From: Polynucleobacter brandtiae
GTDB taxonomy: Bacteria; Pseudomonadota; Gammaproteobacteria; Burkholderiales; Burkholderiaceae
DNA: 64,000 nt
Reading direction: 5' to 3'
Assembly: GCF_002797575.1 (NCBI RefSeq)
Contig: NZ_PGTX01000002.1
Coordinates: 124,001-188,000, forward strand
The position numbers and the translations under genes are program-made. Below are positions 18,340 to 30,689 of the stretch, piece after piece. The notes under the pieces were generated by a model, which saw only the letters and a program-made list of their open reading frames with translations, searched no databases and was not told the origin of the DNA. Each line of letters begins with the position of its first letter. Positions within the stretch are counted from its first letter, which is position 1.

Positions 18340-19179
18340 ATGAGCAAGGTCTATGCGGTCGGAGATATTCAGGGGTGTGCCCCCTCCTTAAAGAATCTCG
18401 TTAAAAAAATACCTGCTAAATCTAAATTAATTTTCTTAGGGGACTTAGTTAATCGTGGCCCAGACTCATTAGGCACTTTACGGTACCTCAAACAATTGCA
18501 AGAAAAGGGGCGTATTGAGTGCCTCCTCGGTAATCATGATCTCCATTTACTAGCTATCGATGCAGGCCTCAGAAAGACTAAAGGCCTTGATACTGTTCAG
18601 CCTATTTTGAGCGCCCCGGATCGAGCTGAATTGATTGATTGGTTACGTCATCGTCCGATGGCATTAAGCAATGGGAAGATATTGACTGTTCATGCAGGCG
18701 TACTGCCTCAGTGGGAGCTACAGCAAACTATTGAATATGCACAGGAAGTAGAAAAAGCGCTGCGCAAAAAAAACTACAAACAGTTTTTAGCCAATATGTA
18801 TGGCAACATGCCGAATAAGTGGAACAATTCTCTCAAGGGTTATGAGCGCCTACGCGTGATTACTAATGCCTTAACCCGCATTCGGTTTTGTACGCCTGCG
18901 GGCTCAATGGAGTTTGCAAGCAAGGAAGGTTTTGCAAATGGTCCCAAGGGTTATGTCCCCTGGTTCAAAGCCCCTAAAAGAAAAACTCAGGACACCTTAA
19001 TTTATTTTGGGCACTGGTCTACCTTAGGCCTATTACGCCATCAAATGGTAATGGGTTTAGATACTGGCTGTGTTTGGGGTGGAAAACTCACGGCTATGGA
19101 AATTCCGGATTCCGGAAAGCCGAGTAAAGACCTGGAAATAATCCAGGTTCCTGGATACGATCACCCACTCAAAATGTAG
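18340..19179 (+). CDS. apaH: Symmetrical bis(5'-nucleosyl)-tetraphosphatase
   Basis: Hydrolyses Ap4A to two ADP and also removes Np4 caps from RNA. The calcineurin-like metallophosphoesterase motifs are all present: VYAVGDIQGC, FLGDLVNRGPDS and LLGNHDLHLLAI, then TVHAGVLPQW and a final YFGHWSTLG. The 279 residues match E. coli ApaH. A 70-base gap separates it from phrB. It converges on hemL. Confidence 0.95.
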   Translation: MSKVYAVGDIQGCAPSLKNLVKKIPAKSKLIFLGDLVNRGPDSLGTLRYLKQLQEKGRIECLLGNHDLHLLAIDAGLRKTKGLDTVQPILSAPDRAELIDWLRHRPMALSNGKILTVHAGVLPQWELQQTIEYAQEVEKALRKKNYKQFLANMYGNMPNKWNNSLKGYERLRVITNALTRIRFCTPAGSMEFASKEGFANGPKGYVPWFKAPKRKTQDTLIYFGHWSTLGLLRHQMVMGLDTGCVWGGKLTAMEIPDSGKPSKDLEIIQVPGYDHPLKM

Positions 19180-19197
19180 GTGGTATCCGTGATTCTT

Positions 19198-20490
19198 TTA
19201 CAAGCGTTTAAAAGAACTCTGCGCTGCCCCAATAATCTCATCTAGTACGGCATTGTCATGGGCAATCGAAGTAAATCCAGCCTCATAGGCCGAAGGTGCT
19301 AGATATACCCCTTGATCTAGCATGAGATGAAAGAATTTCTTAAAAGCTTCAATATCGGTTTTAGTCACCTCTTCAAAAGAAGTGGGCACTTGACTAGCAA
19401 AATAAAAACCAAACATGCCCCCAATACTATCGACTGCAAATGGGATGCCTGATGCATCAGCGGCTTGCTTGAGGCCTGTCATCAGCTTTTCTGTTTGGCC
19501 AGTGAGGCACTCAAAAAAACCTTCTCGACAGATGATCTCTAAATTCTTGAGGCCTGCCGCTACTGCAACCGGGTTACCAGATAAGGTTCCAGCTTGGTAA
19601 ACGTTACCTAAGGGAGCGAGCTTAGACATGATTTCTTTTTTACCGCCAAAGGCTGCCATCGGCATACCGCCACCCATGACCTTACCTAGGCAAGTTAAAT
19701 CAGGTGTAATGCCCTGTAAAGATTGCGCACCACCCAATGCCACCCGAAATCCTGTCATCACTTCATCGTAAATCAGAACGCTGCCATATTGACTGGTTAA
19801 CTGACGCAAAGTAGACAAAAATAACTGGGAGGGTTTAATCAGATTCATATTGCCAGCGATCGGCTCAATAATGACTGCACCGATTTGATCACCCTGCCGA
19901 TCAAACACTTCCTGAAGTGCAGCGACATCGTTATAGGGCAACACTAGGGTATGTTTAACCAAATCATGGGGAACGCCCCCAGAAGAAGGTGCATTTTGGG
20001 TAGAGTCGGCAAAAGTGAGAAGGCCAGAACCTGCTTTGACTAAAAGACTGTCGGCATGCCCGTGGTAACAACCCTCAAACTTAATAATCAAATCACGGCC
20101 GGTGTATCCCCGCGCAAGACGCAAGGCACTCATCGTTGCCTCAGTGCCACTTGACACCATTCTGACCTGCTCGATGCTAGGCACCAGTTGGCAGATCCGT
20201 TCTGCTAATTCAACTTCACCCTCGGTAGGAGCGCCGTAACTAAAGCCGGTTTCAGCGGCCCTCTGAACTGCCTCAATCACCTCAGGATGAGCATGCCCTG
20301 CAATCATTGGCCCCCAAGACATGATGAGGTCAATATAGCGTTTACCATCAGCGTCCCAAAAATAAGGTCCCTTGGCTTTAGCAACAAAACGAGGCGTGCC
20401 ACCCACTTGACGAAAAGCACGCACCGGTGAGTTCACGCCCCCCGGAATAGTGATTTGTGCACGCTCAAATAAAATGTCGTTTTGTCCCAA
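19198..20490 (-). CDS. hemL: Glutamate-1-semialdehyde 2,1-aminomutase
   Basis: PLP-dependent enzyme making 5-aminolevulinate, the tetrapyrrole precursor, by the C5 pathway. Signatures are [12 protein letters not shown] near the N-terminus, [34 protein letters not shown] and [16 protein letters not shown] with the Schiff-base Lys. Length 430 is normal. The start is TTG at 20490 with AGGGAAAG at a good distance upstream; no in-frame ATG fits. The rubredoxin gene lies 33 bases upstream on the same strand and is probably cotranscribed. Confidence 0.95.
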   Translation of the reverse strand: MGQNDILFERAQITIPGGVNSPVRAFRQVGGTPRFVAKAKGPYFWDADGKRYIDLIMSWGPMIAGHAHPEVIEAVQRAAETGFSYGAPTEGEVELAERICQLVPSIEQVRMVSSGTEATMSALRLARGYTGRDLIIKFEGCYHGHADSLLVKAGSGLLTFADSTQNAPSSGGVPHDLVKHTLVLPYNDVAALQEVFDRQGDQIGAVIIEPIAGNMNLIKPSQLFLSTLRQLTSQYGSVLIYDEVMTGFRVALGGAQSLQGITPDLTCLGKVMGGGMPMAAFGGKKEIMSKLAPLGNVYQAGTLSGNPVAVAAGLKNLEIICREGFFECLTGQTEKLMTGLKQAADASGIPFAVDSIGGMFGFYFASQVPTSFEEVTKTDIEAFKKFFHLMLDQGVYLAPSAYEAGFTSIAHDNAVLDEIIGAAQSSFKRL

Positions 20491-20523
20491 AATGCTTTCC
20501 CTACCTTAGCTGTTGTGTTTTAT

Positions 20524-20694
20524 TTAGATTGCCATCATTTCAAAATCTTCTTTGCGTGCGCCACACTCTGGACAAGTCCAATTGATAGGCACATCACTCC
20601 AAAGCGTTCCAGGCGCAATACCTTCTTCCGGAAGGCCAGCAGCCTCGTCGTATACCCAGCCACAAATCAGGCACATATATGTCTTAAATTCCAT
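20524..20694 (-). CDS. Rubredoxin
   Basis: Small iron protein for one-electron transfer. The 56 residues contain the two metal-binding knuckles CLICGW (Cys8, Cys11) and CPECGA (Cys41, Cys44), the surrounding YDEAAGLPEEGIAPGT and the family residue W32 in TLWSDVP. Start is ATG at 20694 with AGAGGA upstream; stop is TAA at 20524-20526. It precedes hemL. The electron partner is not evident. Confidence 0.93.
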   Translation of the reverse strand: MEFKTYMCLICGWVYDEAAGLPEEGIAPGTLWSDVPINWTCPECGARKEDFEMMAI

Positions 20695-20741
20695 CGCGAT
20701 TCCTCTGTATATTTTTTACTATTTTTTAGTACATTAATCTT

Positions 20742-22235
20742 CTATTTTAAATCTGCTGCGCTATCTCTTTTAGGATGCATCTCAAACTTAAAGAGACGGC
20801 ACTCTAGTGGACCATTAAAGAGCGGCGTACGTTTAGATTCTTTGATACGCAGCTGACCTGGTAGGGCCATATCTGCCGTTAGAACGAATACATTCCATCC
20901 GCCAAAAGCATCTTTCAGATGTTGCCCAAATTGCCTTAAAAACTCGACAAAATGGGGATCCTGCTCCTCTTGAGCTTGGAGCTTTTTCAAAGATTCCCGA
21001 CTCGTACGCTTCGCACTCTGACGTCCAGTTTCCAGGTTATAGGCAAAGCGATCTTCTGGCTCTTCCGACCCTCTTGATGCCTGTGAAACATCTGAATCAT
21101 CGTACGGGTAATCCTCAGATTGACGCTCTTGACCACGCCCACCTTTAATCACCAAACGTTCGCCATAAGGCGGGTTCAGTAACATCACGCCACCTTTGAT
21201 GCCTGCTGCCATATTTGCTGGTGGCTTACTAACTAAAGCATCTACCTGGCGAGTAATCGGCAAGCCCGGTAACTGAGCACGCTGCCAGTTTCCTTTGAAC
21301 ATCGCTACCAAGCGCTCATTAATATCCCCACCGCTGATCCCCAAGGCATCTGCATCCGGAAATCGCTTACGCTTTTCTATCATTTCAGCCTGAGCAGCGT
21401 CTTTTAAGTTCACCCAACGCTTTTGCTCAGTAGCCTCATTAAAAGGCTTGAGCCTCTGAAAACCAAAGCCATCATCAGATGTCACTAAGGGGCGATAAGC
21501 CAAGCGACTAGGTTTAGCATCATCGCCATACATCCCCGCCCTAATAGCACCTGGCGGAATGGCTAAAGCAATCTGCGCAGCCTCAATCAAAAAAGTGCCA
21601 CTACCGCACATCGGATCAAATAAAGCCTGAGAAGGTTGCCAACCCGTGATCGATAAAATACCCGCCGCGAGATTTTCTTTTAAGGGGGCATCACCTTTTT
21701 CATCACGCCAGCCCCTCTTAAATAATGCCTCACCAGAGGTATCTAAATAAATAGTCACATGGGTTGCAGTCAGGTGTGCTTGGACTCGTACATCCGGAAA
21801 GGCTGTATCAATATTAGGGCGATCACCCGTCACATCACGCAGGCGATCCACAATCGCATCTTTAATTTTGAGCGTCGCAAAATTTAAACTTTTGAGGGGA
21901 GAGCGATGCGCCGTGACATCTACCCGCAAGGTCTGCTTAGAAGAAAACCATTCTTCCCAAGCTAAGCCACTAGCCAATTTATACAAATCCTCTTCTTGAC
22001 GATATGCTCCCTCTGCCATTTGCAATAAAACACGACTGGCAATTCGGGAATGCAGGTTTAATGCCATTGCCGCAGAAATCGGTGCAGCCAAACCAACACC
22101 ACCAGTAGGGCTGGTGGGTGTAGGGTCGATGACCCAAGTCCCCAAAGCCTTGGAATCAGGGCGCTGAGCAATATTAGCAAGCTCTTGCGCGAGAGGTACT
22201 TCTAGTCCGCCTGGACAAACAACAAAAAATCTCAT
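20742..22235 (-). CDS. THUMP-domain class I SAM-dependent RNA methyltransferase (RlmL-like)
   Basis: Resembles the N-terminal half of E. coli RlmL, which makes m2G2445 in 23S rRNA. N-terminal VCPGGLEVPLAQELA leads into a THUMP region (about 55-170). A Rossmann methyltransferase follows, with FDPMCGSGTFLIEAA and the catalytic LLNPPYGERL (NPPY at 354-357). Directly after NPPY comes a 61-residue charged, low-complexity stretch (365-425) not expected in the domain core. The RlmK half is absent, as is usual outside gammaproteobacteria. The target base is inferred from homology. Confidence 0.82.
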   Translation of the reverse strand: MRFFVVCPGGLEVPLAQELANIAQRPDSKALGTWVIDPTPTSPTGGVGLAAPISAAMALNLHSRIASRVLLQMAEGAYRQEEDLYKLASGLAWEEWFSSKQTLRVDVTAHRSPLKSLNFATLKIKDAIVDRLRDVTGDRPNIDTAFPDVRVQAHLTATHVTIYLDTSGEALFKRGWRDEKGDAPLKENLAAGILSITGWQPSQALFDPMCGSGTFLIEAAQIALAIPPGAIRAGMYGDDAKPSRLAYRPLVTSDDGFGFQRLKPFNEATEQKRWVNLKDAAQAEMIEKRKRFPDADALGISGGDINERLVAMFKGNWQRAQLPGLPITRQVDALVSKPPANMAAGIKGGVMLLNPPYGERLVIKGGRGQERQSEDYPYDDSDVSQASRGSEEPEDRFAYNLETGRQSAKRTSRESLKKLQAQEEQDPHFVEFLRQFGQHLKDAFGGWNVFVLTADMALPGQLRIKESKRTPLFNGPLECRLFKFEMHPKRDSAADLK

Positions 22236-22269
22236 GGGACTAACAATCTTAAGAAAAGCAGTAAAAAAA

Positions 22270-22695
22270 TTAAGGCTTAATGATGACCAAAGCAGTGATC
22301 ACTATCAGTAGCACTACCGGTACTTCATTAAACCAACGATACCAAACACCTGAACGGGTATTAACACCCTTACGGAACTTTTTCAGTAACATCCAGCAAG
22401 CATGGTGATAACCAATCACTAAAATCACAAATAACAATTTAGCGTGCATCCAAATCTCACCACGACCGATTTTGAAATGCATCCAGAGCGTAATACCCAG
22501 TATCACCGCTGGCACGGCCAAGATAGTCATAAACCGAAAGAGTCGATCAGCCATCCCTAAAAGGCGGGCATAGACCTCCGGATTTTTCTCATCCGCTAAA
22601 TTAACAAAAATACGAGGCAAATAAAACAAGCCCGCAAACCAAGAGGTGATTAAAACAATGTGGAGTGTCTTAGTCCACAGGTAAGCATTTCCCAT
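22270..22695 (-). CDS. HemJ/CopD-like membrane protein
   Basis: A 141-residue protein with four membrane segments. The pattern TLHIVLITSWFAGLFYLPRIF and a later WMHAKLLFVILVIGYHH match the UPF0093/HemJ family, the oxygen-linked protoporphyrinogen oxidase of many bacteria lacking HemG/HemY. Related CopD-type proteins are an alternative. The ATG at 22695 has an excellent AAGGAC upstream. A frame running back to 22767 adds only low-complexity residues from a repeat and is rejected. proA lies upstream on the same strand. Confidence 0.75.
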   Translation of the reverse strand: MGNAYLWTKTLHIVLITSWFAGLFYLPRIFVNLADEKNPEVYARLLGMADRLFRFMTILAVPAVILGITLWMHFKIGRGEIWMHAKLLFVILVIGYHHACWMLLKKFRKGVNTRSGVWYRWFNEVPVVLLIVITALVIIKP

Positions 22696-22710
22696 CTTTA
22701 GTCCTTTTTC

Positions 22711-22740
22711 TTTATGTTTATGTCTATGTATGAGTGCATG
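22711..22740. repeat. 6-bp degenerate repeat upstream of hemJ-like gene
   Basis: Consecutive hexamers TTTATG, TTTATG, TCTATG, TATGAG, TGCATG on the plus strand lie just before the Shine-Dalgarno region of the minus-strand gene starting at 22695. It is another spacer made of a decayed short repeat. Confidence 0.55.
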
Positions 22741-22779
22741 TATTTCTAAATATTTGATTAGTTGCAATGAACACTTGAT

Positions 22780-24057
22780 TTAACCGCGAATCTCGCCATG
22801 GCCCTTAACGATGTATTTTAAGGAGGTTAAGCCGTCAAGGCCTACAGGCCCGCGGGCATGAAGCTTGTCATTCGAGATCCCAATCTCTGCACCTAAACCA
22901 TACTCAAAGCCGTCAGCAAAACGGGTGCTGGCATTGACCATCACGCTTGCACTATCGACTTCACGCAAAAAACGATTGGCCTGTATTGCATTATTCGTAA
23001 TGATGGCATCGGTATGCTTACTGCCGTATTGCTCGATGTGAGCCATAGCTTCATCCATATCAGCAACCGTTTTAATCGACAAAATCGGTGCCAAATATTC
23101 TGTTTGCCAATCTTCTTCTGTAGCGTTTACCAAATTACTCAAACCAGCAGTCTCTAGCGTTTCGCGAGTGAGTGCGTCAACCCGAAGCTCGACACCTTTA
23201 GCTTGGTAGATTCTGCATAATTGAGGGAGGACTTGTGGCGCAATAGCGGCATTAACTAAAAGAGTTTCCATGGCATTACACGGTGCATAGCGCTGCGTCT
23301 TTGCGTTATCACACACCTTAATCGCCATGGCGATATCGGCATCGACATCGATATAGGTATGGCAAATCCCATCCAAATGTTTAATCATCGGCACTCGTGC
23401 CTCAGCCATTAAGCGGGCAATTAAACTTTTACCTCCACGTGGCACGATCACATCAATATATTGCGTCATAGTGATCATCTCACCAACAGCAGCACGATCA
23501 GTAGTGGTAACCACTTGCACTGCGTCCATTGGTAAGTGGGCAGCATCTAAGCCCTCCTGAATCAATTGAGCCAACAGGGTGTTGGAATCAATCGCTTCTG
23601 AACCCCCTCGTAAAATGACTGCATTGCCAGACTTTAAGCACAAGGCAGCAGCATCAATCGTGACATTAGGACGAGACTCATAGATGATGCCAATCACGCC
23701 CAGAGGTACTCGCATCTGGCCCAACTCAATCCCTGAGGCCTGCACTTGCATTGGAGTCATTTGCCCAATAGGGTCGGTCAACGAGACAATCTGCTCTAAG
23801 CCCAAAGCCATCGACTCAATCGTCTTTGGGGTCATTGTGAGCCGATCAATGAAAGCCGCATCTTGGCCATTGGCCTGTGCCCGCGCAACATCGAGTTGAT
23901 TGATTTTTTGGATGTCATTTGTACGTTCACGAATGAGCTGGGCAATATGCAATAGAGCCTGGTTTTTCTGCTCGCTAGAAGCACGCGCCATCGCACGCGA
24001 AGCCTCACGGGCTCGCATACCAATATCTTGCATCATGTGTTTTATTGCCTGATTCAT
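22780..24057 (-). CDS. proA: Gamma-glutamyl phosphate reductase
   Basis: NADPH-dependent reduction of glutamyl-5-phosphate to the semialdehyde in proline synthesis. The aldehyde-dehydrogenase-like fold shows [20 protein letters not shown] and [17 protein letters not shown], and [10 protein letters not shown] with the catalytic Cys. The C-terminus has [20 protein letters not shown] and [11 protein letters not shown]. Length 425 is typical. proB is not adjacent. It is preceded by holA on the same strand with a repeat-rich spacer. Confidence 0.96.
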   Translation of the reverse strand: MNQAIKHMMQDIGMRAREASRAMARASSEQKNQALLHIAQLIRERTNDIQKINQLDVARAQANGQDAAFIDRLTMTPKTIESMALGLEQIVSLTDPIGQMTPMQVQASGIELGQMRVPLGVIGIIYESRPNVTIDAAALCLKSGNAVILRGGSEAIDSNTLLAQLIQEGLDAAHLPMDAVQVVTTTDRAAVGEMITMTQYIDVIVPRGGKSLIARLMAEARVPMIKHLDGICHTYIDVDADIAMAIKVCDNAKTQRYAPCNAMETLLVNAAIAPQVLPQLCRIYQAKGVELRVDALTRETLETAGLSNLVNATEEDWQTEYLAPILSIKTVADMDEAMAHIEQYGSKHTDAIITNNAIQANRFLREVDSASVMVNASTRFADGFEYGLGAEIGISNDKLHARGPVGLDGLTSLKYIVKGHGEIRG

Positions 24058-24066
24058 TTTTTATTG

Positions 24067-24094
24067 CTCATTCTTTGTGACTCATTCTTTGTTA
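24067..24094. repeat. 14-bp direct repeat upstream of proA
   Basis: CTCATTCTTTGTGA (24067-24080) is followed immediately by CTCATTCTTTGTTA (24081-24094), differing at one position. It lies about ten bases upstream of the proA start codon. Confidence 0.85.
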
Positions 24095-24131
24095 TTTACT
24101 CTTAACGTTCAGTTACATCTACCTCACATTA

Positions 24132-25205
24132 CTAGCGCAATAAACTACCCACCAAACGCAAGCCATCCCAGGGGTCTGCTGGCAATTCTGCCGCATATAA
24201 CCCTTTGGCTTGACGATCTAAGCCTGCCGCTAACTGCATTGCCCTACGCAATCTCAAAGGTTGCACTCTTTTTAAGGCCAAAGGATACAGTCGCTCTTTA
24301 TTTCCCCAAATACGATTGGCCCGCATCAGTTGCTGAACCGACTCACCCGCATCGCTTGCCGCCTTTAGTTTCGATAGTATCCGAAGCTCTTCAGTTACGC
24401 TCCACAAAATAAGCACTAAGGGCTCACCCTCACCCTTAAGACCATCTAACATTCGGTTTAAGCGGGCTAGATCACCAGCCAGCATCGCCTCAGTCAACTC
24501 AAACACGTTATATCGGGCCACTTTCAGAATAGCTGAACGAATTTGCTCTTCCGTGAGCACGCCCGTTGGATGCAATAAACCCAGTTTTTGGATTTCTTGA
24601 TGGGCAGCAATAAGATTGCCTTCCACCTGATCAACCATAAAACTGAGGGCACGCTGACCATTGGAGCCAGGCTCTACCTCTTGACCCTGGCTTTTCAGGC
24701 GCCCTGCAATCCATTGTGGCAGTTGAGCTCGATCCAAAGAATCCAATTGAATCGCCATGCCTGCCTCATCTAGGGCGCTAAACCAGGCAGATGTCTTCGT
24801 TTTACCATCTAATTTAGGCAACACAATGCAAACCACGGTATCTGGACCCTCAGAACTAATACTTTGCGACTCAATTTGAGCTGCAAATTGCTTTAACGCT
24901 TCAGCACCATCACGCCCCGGTTTGCCAGTGGGTATCCGTAATTCTACCCAGCGCTTATCACCGAACAAGGACATTGTCTGACCCGCATTTAAAAGCGCAC
25001 TCCAGTCAAAACCCCGTTCTTGCAACAGAACCTCGCGCTCGGTATAGCCCAATTTTTTTGCAGCAGCGCGGAGTTGATCCATCGCTTCCATCATGAGCAG
25101 CGGCTCATCACCACTAAAAACATAGAGCGGCTTAATAGATGTGGATGTCGATGCCGTCGCATTGAGCGATCTCAAATGTACCTGAAGCGCATCACTCTTA
25201 ACCAT
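24132..25205 (-). CDS. holA: DNA polymerase III subunit delta
   Basis: Clamp-loader subunit that opens the beta sliding clamp. The 357 residues have the HolA pattern: PLYVFSGDEPLLMMEAMDQLR near residues 26-46, TVVCIVLPKLDGKTKTSAWF, VEGNLIAAHQEIQKLGLL and a C-terminal collar-type helical region with RIWGNKERLYPLALKR. It follows lptE, the common lptE-holA order in proteobacteria, and precedes proA. Confidence 0.95.
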   Translation of the reverse strand: MVKSDALQVHLRSLNATASTSTSIKPLYVFSGDEPLLMMEAMDQLRAAAKKLGYTEREVLLQERGFDWSALLNAGQTMSLFGDKRWVELRIPTGKPGRDGAEALKQFAAQIESQSISSEGPDTVVCIVLPKLDGKTKTSAWFSALDEAGMAIQLDSLDRAQLPQWIAGRLKSQGQEVEPGSNGQRALSFMVDQVEGNLIAAHQEIQKLGLLHPTGVLTEEQIRSAILKVARYNVFELTEAMLAGDLARLNRMLDGLKGEGEPLVLILWSVTEELRILSKLKAASDAGESVQQLMRANRIWGNKERLYPLALKRVQPLRLRRAMQLAAGLDRQAKGLYAAELPADPWDGLRLVGSLLR

Positions 25206-25221
25206 GGTGAGCTATCACCCC

Positions 25222-25749
25222 TTAAAAATCTCTTGTTTTCGGTGCTCTGGCCGAAGCAGAAACCCGACGCAGAATTTGTACCGATAAATCACGTCGCATC
25301 GATGTCAAAAATTGCTGAACCTGGGCATCAGAAGCAAGGACTGTAGATACTGTGAAATCCATATCTCGAGTGAGGTAAATTTCTGATTCGGGCACTACGT
25401 CAGTGCCGGCATTATCAAAAGCCCTAAATCCAACCCGAATACTGAGACGATAAGCGGATACTTGACCATTAGAGTTGTAAGCCAGAATTTCTCGTCCATT
25501 TAGATCGCTGGTGATATCCAAGATCAGATCAGCATCTTTAGGGTTGATGGCCACTTTTGCATCTGTACCCGTCAAAATTGCCGTCTGCAAGTCTGCACGC
25601 AAAGGTGGTGATGGGCTACCGGTAATTGCGAGCACTCGATAAGGTAAATCTACCATGCCACGCAAGCGAAAACCGCAAGCTACTAAACCGCTCAATGGGG
25701 CGATCACTAGCAAACCAAGCAGACTCCGCCGAGAATAATTTACGCTCAT
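25222..25749 (-). CDS. lptE: LPS-assembly lipoprotein LptE
   Basis: Outer-membrane lipoprotein that plugs LptD during LPS transport. The twin-Arg-like basic start, a hydrophobic segment and the lipobox LVAC (Cys25) followed by GFRLRG are typical. The rest of the 175 residues is the LptE domain. It lies between leuS and holA, the conserved leuS-lptE-holA arrangement. Confidence 0.93.
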   Translation of the reverse strand: MSVNYSRRSLLGLLVIAPLSGLVACGFRLRGMVDLPYRVLAITGSPSPPLRADLQTAILTGTDAKVAINPKDADLILDITSDLNGREILAYNSNGQVSAYRLSIRVGFRAFDNAGTDVVPESEIYLTRDMDFTVSTVLASDAQVQQFLTSMRRDLSVQILRRVSASARAPKTRDF

Positions 25750-25756
25750 GTCTTTG

Positions 25757-25820
25757 ATTTTTCTTTAATTTCTCTTTAGTTTCTTTGTAGTTTCTTTGTA
25801 GTTTCTTGGGTATTTCTTTT
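25757..25820. repeat. 11-bp tandem repeat between leuS and lptE
   Basis: About five units of an 11-bp T-rich motif, including two identical copies of GTTTCTTTGTA (25779-25789 and 25790-25800), fill the spacer. Outer copies have diverged. In the mRNA sense (minus strand) it is a purine-rich AAGAAACTACA repeat that ends just before the lptE start. Confidence 0.85.
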
Positions 25821-25837
25821 GTACGTTTATAGATCAA

Positions 25838-28522
<2,685 letters not shown>

Positions 28523-28554
28523 TCAATACAACTCTTTTCTTTTTTCTATGCTTT

Positions 28555-29358
28555 TTAGTGACGCAAGCCAAGCACATCTTGCATATCATATAAGCCCGAA
28601 TTTTGGCTTTGTAAGAACCGAGTGGCCCTCAAAGAGCCTTGGGCATAAGACTGGCGGCTAGAGGATTTATGGCTGATCTCAATCCGTTCACCCTCTCCTG
28701 CAAATAAAACCGTATGGTCACCCACAATGTCGCCTCCGCGAATCGTTGCAAAACCAATGGATCCCGCCTTACGCTCGCCGGTGTGACCTTCTCGTGCATA
28801 AACAGCGACATCATCGAGCTTCTCACCTAGGGCCTGAGCAATCACTTCACCCATCTTTAATGCGGTACCTGATGGCGCATCTACTTTATGGCGATGATGT
28901 GTCTCAACAATTTCTATGTCATAGCCTTCATTGAGCATCTTGGTGGCTATCTCTAGCAGCTTGAATGTGGCATTGACGCCCACACTCATATTGGGAGAAA
29001 AAACAATGGCCAGATTTTGAGAGGCTGTCTTCAGAACATCGATTTGCTCTGGACTTAAGCCCGTAGTACCAATAATCATTTTGCTGCCAGTCCCTTGAGC
29101 TACCTCTAGGTACGCCATGGTAGCTTCTGGACGTGTGAAATCAATTAGAAACTGTGCATCACGCAGCGCTTTCGCAATATCAGCAGTAATCACAACGCCT
29201 GTTTTTTTACCTAAGAATGCACCAGCATCTTCACCTAATTGAGGGCAAGCATCATGCTCAAGCGCGCCCACTAGCTCAGTATCCGAACTATTTAAGACGG
29301 CCTCAATCAGCATTTTTCCCATGCGGCCAGTTGCGCCAGCAATTGCAATCTTCATCAT
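28555..29358 (-). CDS. dapB: 4-hydroxy-tetrahydrodipicolinate reductase
   Basis: Reduces the product of DapA in lysine and diaminopimelate synthesis. It has the NAD(P)-binding [10 protein letters not shown] near the N-terminus, [20 protein letters not shown] with the active-site His and Lys, and [16 protein letters not shown]. The ATG at 29358 has GGTGA five bases upstream. An earlier GTG at 29367 would add three residues. The gene is downstream of bamE, a common neighbour pair. Confidence 0.96.
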   Translation of the reverse strand: MMKIAIAGATGRMGKMLIEAVLNSSDTELVGALEHDACPQLGEDAGAFLGKKTGVVITADIAKALRDAQFLIDFTRPEATMAYLEVAQGTGSKMIIGTTGLSPEQIDVLKTASQNLAIVFSPNMSVGVNATFKLLEIATKMLNEGYDIEIVETHHRHKVDAPSGTALKMGEVIAQALGEKLDDVAVYAREGHTGERKAGSIGFATIRGGDIVGDHTVLFAGEGERIEISHKSSSRQSYAQGSLRATRFLQSQNSGLYDMQDVLGLRH

Positions 29359-29403
29359 TTGATTCACCGCTTCTTATATAAACAATCTAGAAATTCAATC
29401 TCG

Positions 29404-29436
29404 CTTAGTTCTTACTTAGTTCTTGCTTGACTCTTA
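29404..29436. repeat. 11-bp tandem repeat upstream of dapB
   Basis: CTTAGTTCTTA (29404-29414), CTTAGTTCTTG (29415-29425) and the more diverged CTTGACTCTTA (29426-29436) follow each other in the spacer between bamE and dapB. Confidence 0.8.
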
Positions 29437-29475
29437 CTCAGCACCGTTACTATTTTTCAGCGCGATAGAAGTTAT

Positions 29476-30063
29476 TTATTTCGTAACTGCTGGCAAGTTA
29501 TTACTTGGGCTAGGCACCAGGAGTTCTGGCTGTTGCAGGGGAGGTGTCACTGGAGGCTTATTCGACCCAGTCATCACATCCCAAAAAGATCTCTTGGTCT
29601 TGGCATAGTTATCAATCTCCGCCACTAACTCAACTTCGGTTGGTAAGGAATCGCCTTGAAACTTTACTAGCTTGTCTCCCTCAAAAAACACCGTCACACG
29701 GCGCTCTTTACCCATCATCTGATTGGCGCGCTTGAATTCAAAAACATAATCCCAGCGATTCGCATGAAAGTAGCTGGCTAATAGTGGTGTACCTAAAATC
29801 TGACGAACCTGCTCACGACTTTGGCCCACAGTTAACTTTGCGTATTGCTCACTAGAGATAAAGTTCCCTTGAACTACATCGGGAACATAAGGCTGAAATA
29901 CTTTATTCATCCAAGCGCGTTGCGTATTATCGACAGCACTACCGCAGCCAGTAATCAGGACTAACCCACTAAGGGTGGCCATCATCAAGCCCAAGCGTGC
30001 AAGGCTCAAAGCCCCACAAGTGGTGTTCAGGAAGCGAGTAAAAAGTTGGGGACAATTTTGCAT
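29476..30063 (-). CDS. bamE: Outer membrane protein assembly factor BamE
   Basis: Lipoprotein of the BAM complex that inserts beta-barrel proteins. The SmpA/OmlA domain has YVPDVVQGNFISSEQYAKL and LTVGQSREQVRQILGTPLL, then RWDYVFEF and RRVTVFFEGDKL. The lipobox LITGC places the lipidated Cys at residue 40 when the ATG at 30063 is used. The start is uncertain; ATGs at 29985 and 29982 would give a very short signal. A Pro-rich tail extends the C-terminus. It diverges from fur with 43 bases between starts. Confidence 0.9.
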   Translation of the reverse strand: MQNCPQLFTRFLNTTCGALSLARLGLMMATLSGLVLITGCGSAVDNTQRAWMNKVFQPYVPDVVQGNFISSEQYAKLTVGQSREQVRQILGTPLLASYFHANRWDYVFEFKRANQMMGKERRVTVFFEGDKLVKFQGDSLPTEVELVAEIDNYAKTKRSFWDVMTGSNKPPVTPPLQQPELLVPSPSNNLPAVTK

Positions 30064-30106
30064 GGCAGGCCGTATCATTAAGACATTGATTTTAGCTCCC
30101 AAACCC

Positions 30107-30565
30107 ATGAATATGAACCAAAACCCTACACCCACTGATTTACGCGATATTGGCCTGAAAGCGACAGGCCCGCGCATCAAAATATTGGACTTTTTTCATC
30201 AAAATGGTGGGACGCACTTTAGCGCTGAAGATGTCTTTATGGCCCTTGCTAAAGAGGATAAAGAAATCGGCCTGGCTACCGTTTATCGTGTTTTAACCCA
30301 ATTTGAGCAAGCTGGCCTCTTGTTGCGCAGTCATTTTGAATCCAGCAAAGGTGACAGCCGGGCGATCTATGAGCTGAATGAGGGCATACATCACGACCAC
30401 CTGGTTTGCTTAGATTGTGGACATGTAGAGGAGTTCGTTGATGAAGCTATTGAAAAAAGGCAACGTGACATCGCCAAAAACCTCGGTTTTAAGCTTCAAG
30501 AGCACTCTTTAGCCATGTATGGCCACTGCCAGAAGCGAAATTGTCGTAATAAGCAGAAAGCCTAA
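30107..30565 (+). CDS. fur: Ferric uptake regulator Fur
   Basis: Iron-responsive repressor of 152 residues. It has an N-terminal winged-helix domain with LKATGPRIKILDFFHQN and GLATVYRVLTQFEQAGLL, then the metal-binding HHDHLVCLDCGHVEEF and a C-terminal CQKRNC. The first ATG of the homologous region is at 30107, with another at 30113. The open frame to 29975 is antisense to bamE and has no Fur homology. fur divergent from bamE (omlA) is a recurrent proteobacterial arrangement. Confidence 0.95.
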   Translation: MNMNQNPTPTDLRDIGLKATGPRIKILDFFHQNGGTHFSAEDVFMALAKEDKEIGLATVYRVLTQFEQAGLLLRSHFESSKGDSRAIYELNEGIHHDHLVCLDCGHVEEFVDEAIEKRQRDIAKNLGFKLQEHSLAMYGHCQKRNCRNKQKA

Positions 30566-30610
30566 AAGGTCAAAAAAAGAGTTTCCTTGAGAAGTTAAGC
30601 GAGGATCATG

Positions 30611-30638
30611 AAAAAAGACCTCATTTGAGGTCTTTTTT
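30611..30638. terminator. Bidirectional terminator between fur and gap
   Basis: AAAAAAGACCTCA (30611-30623) and TGAGGTCTTTTTT (30626-30638) form a perfect 13-bp stem around a two-base centre, with U-runs on both strands. It can end both fur (+) and gap (-) transcripts. Confidence 0.9.
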
Positions 30639-30689
30639 AACAAATAAAGCTTGTTTTAACAACAATTGAGCATTGTTACAGGGTACAAA

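Noticed and set aside
29975-30106. 44-codon N-terminal extension of Fur
   Set aside because: It overlaps bamE in antisense and lacks Fur homology; the winged-helix domain starts after 30107.
30064-30106. Fur box between bamE and fur
   Set aside because: TATCATTAAGACATTGATT has a few matching bases but too poor symmetry to call an operator.
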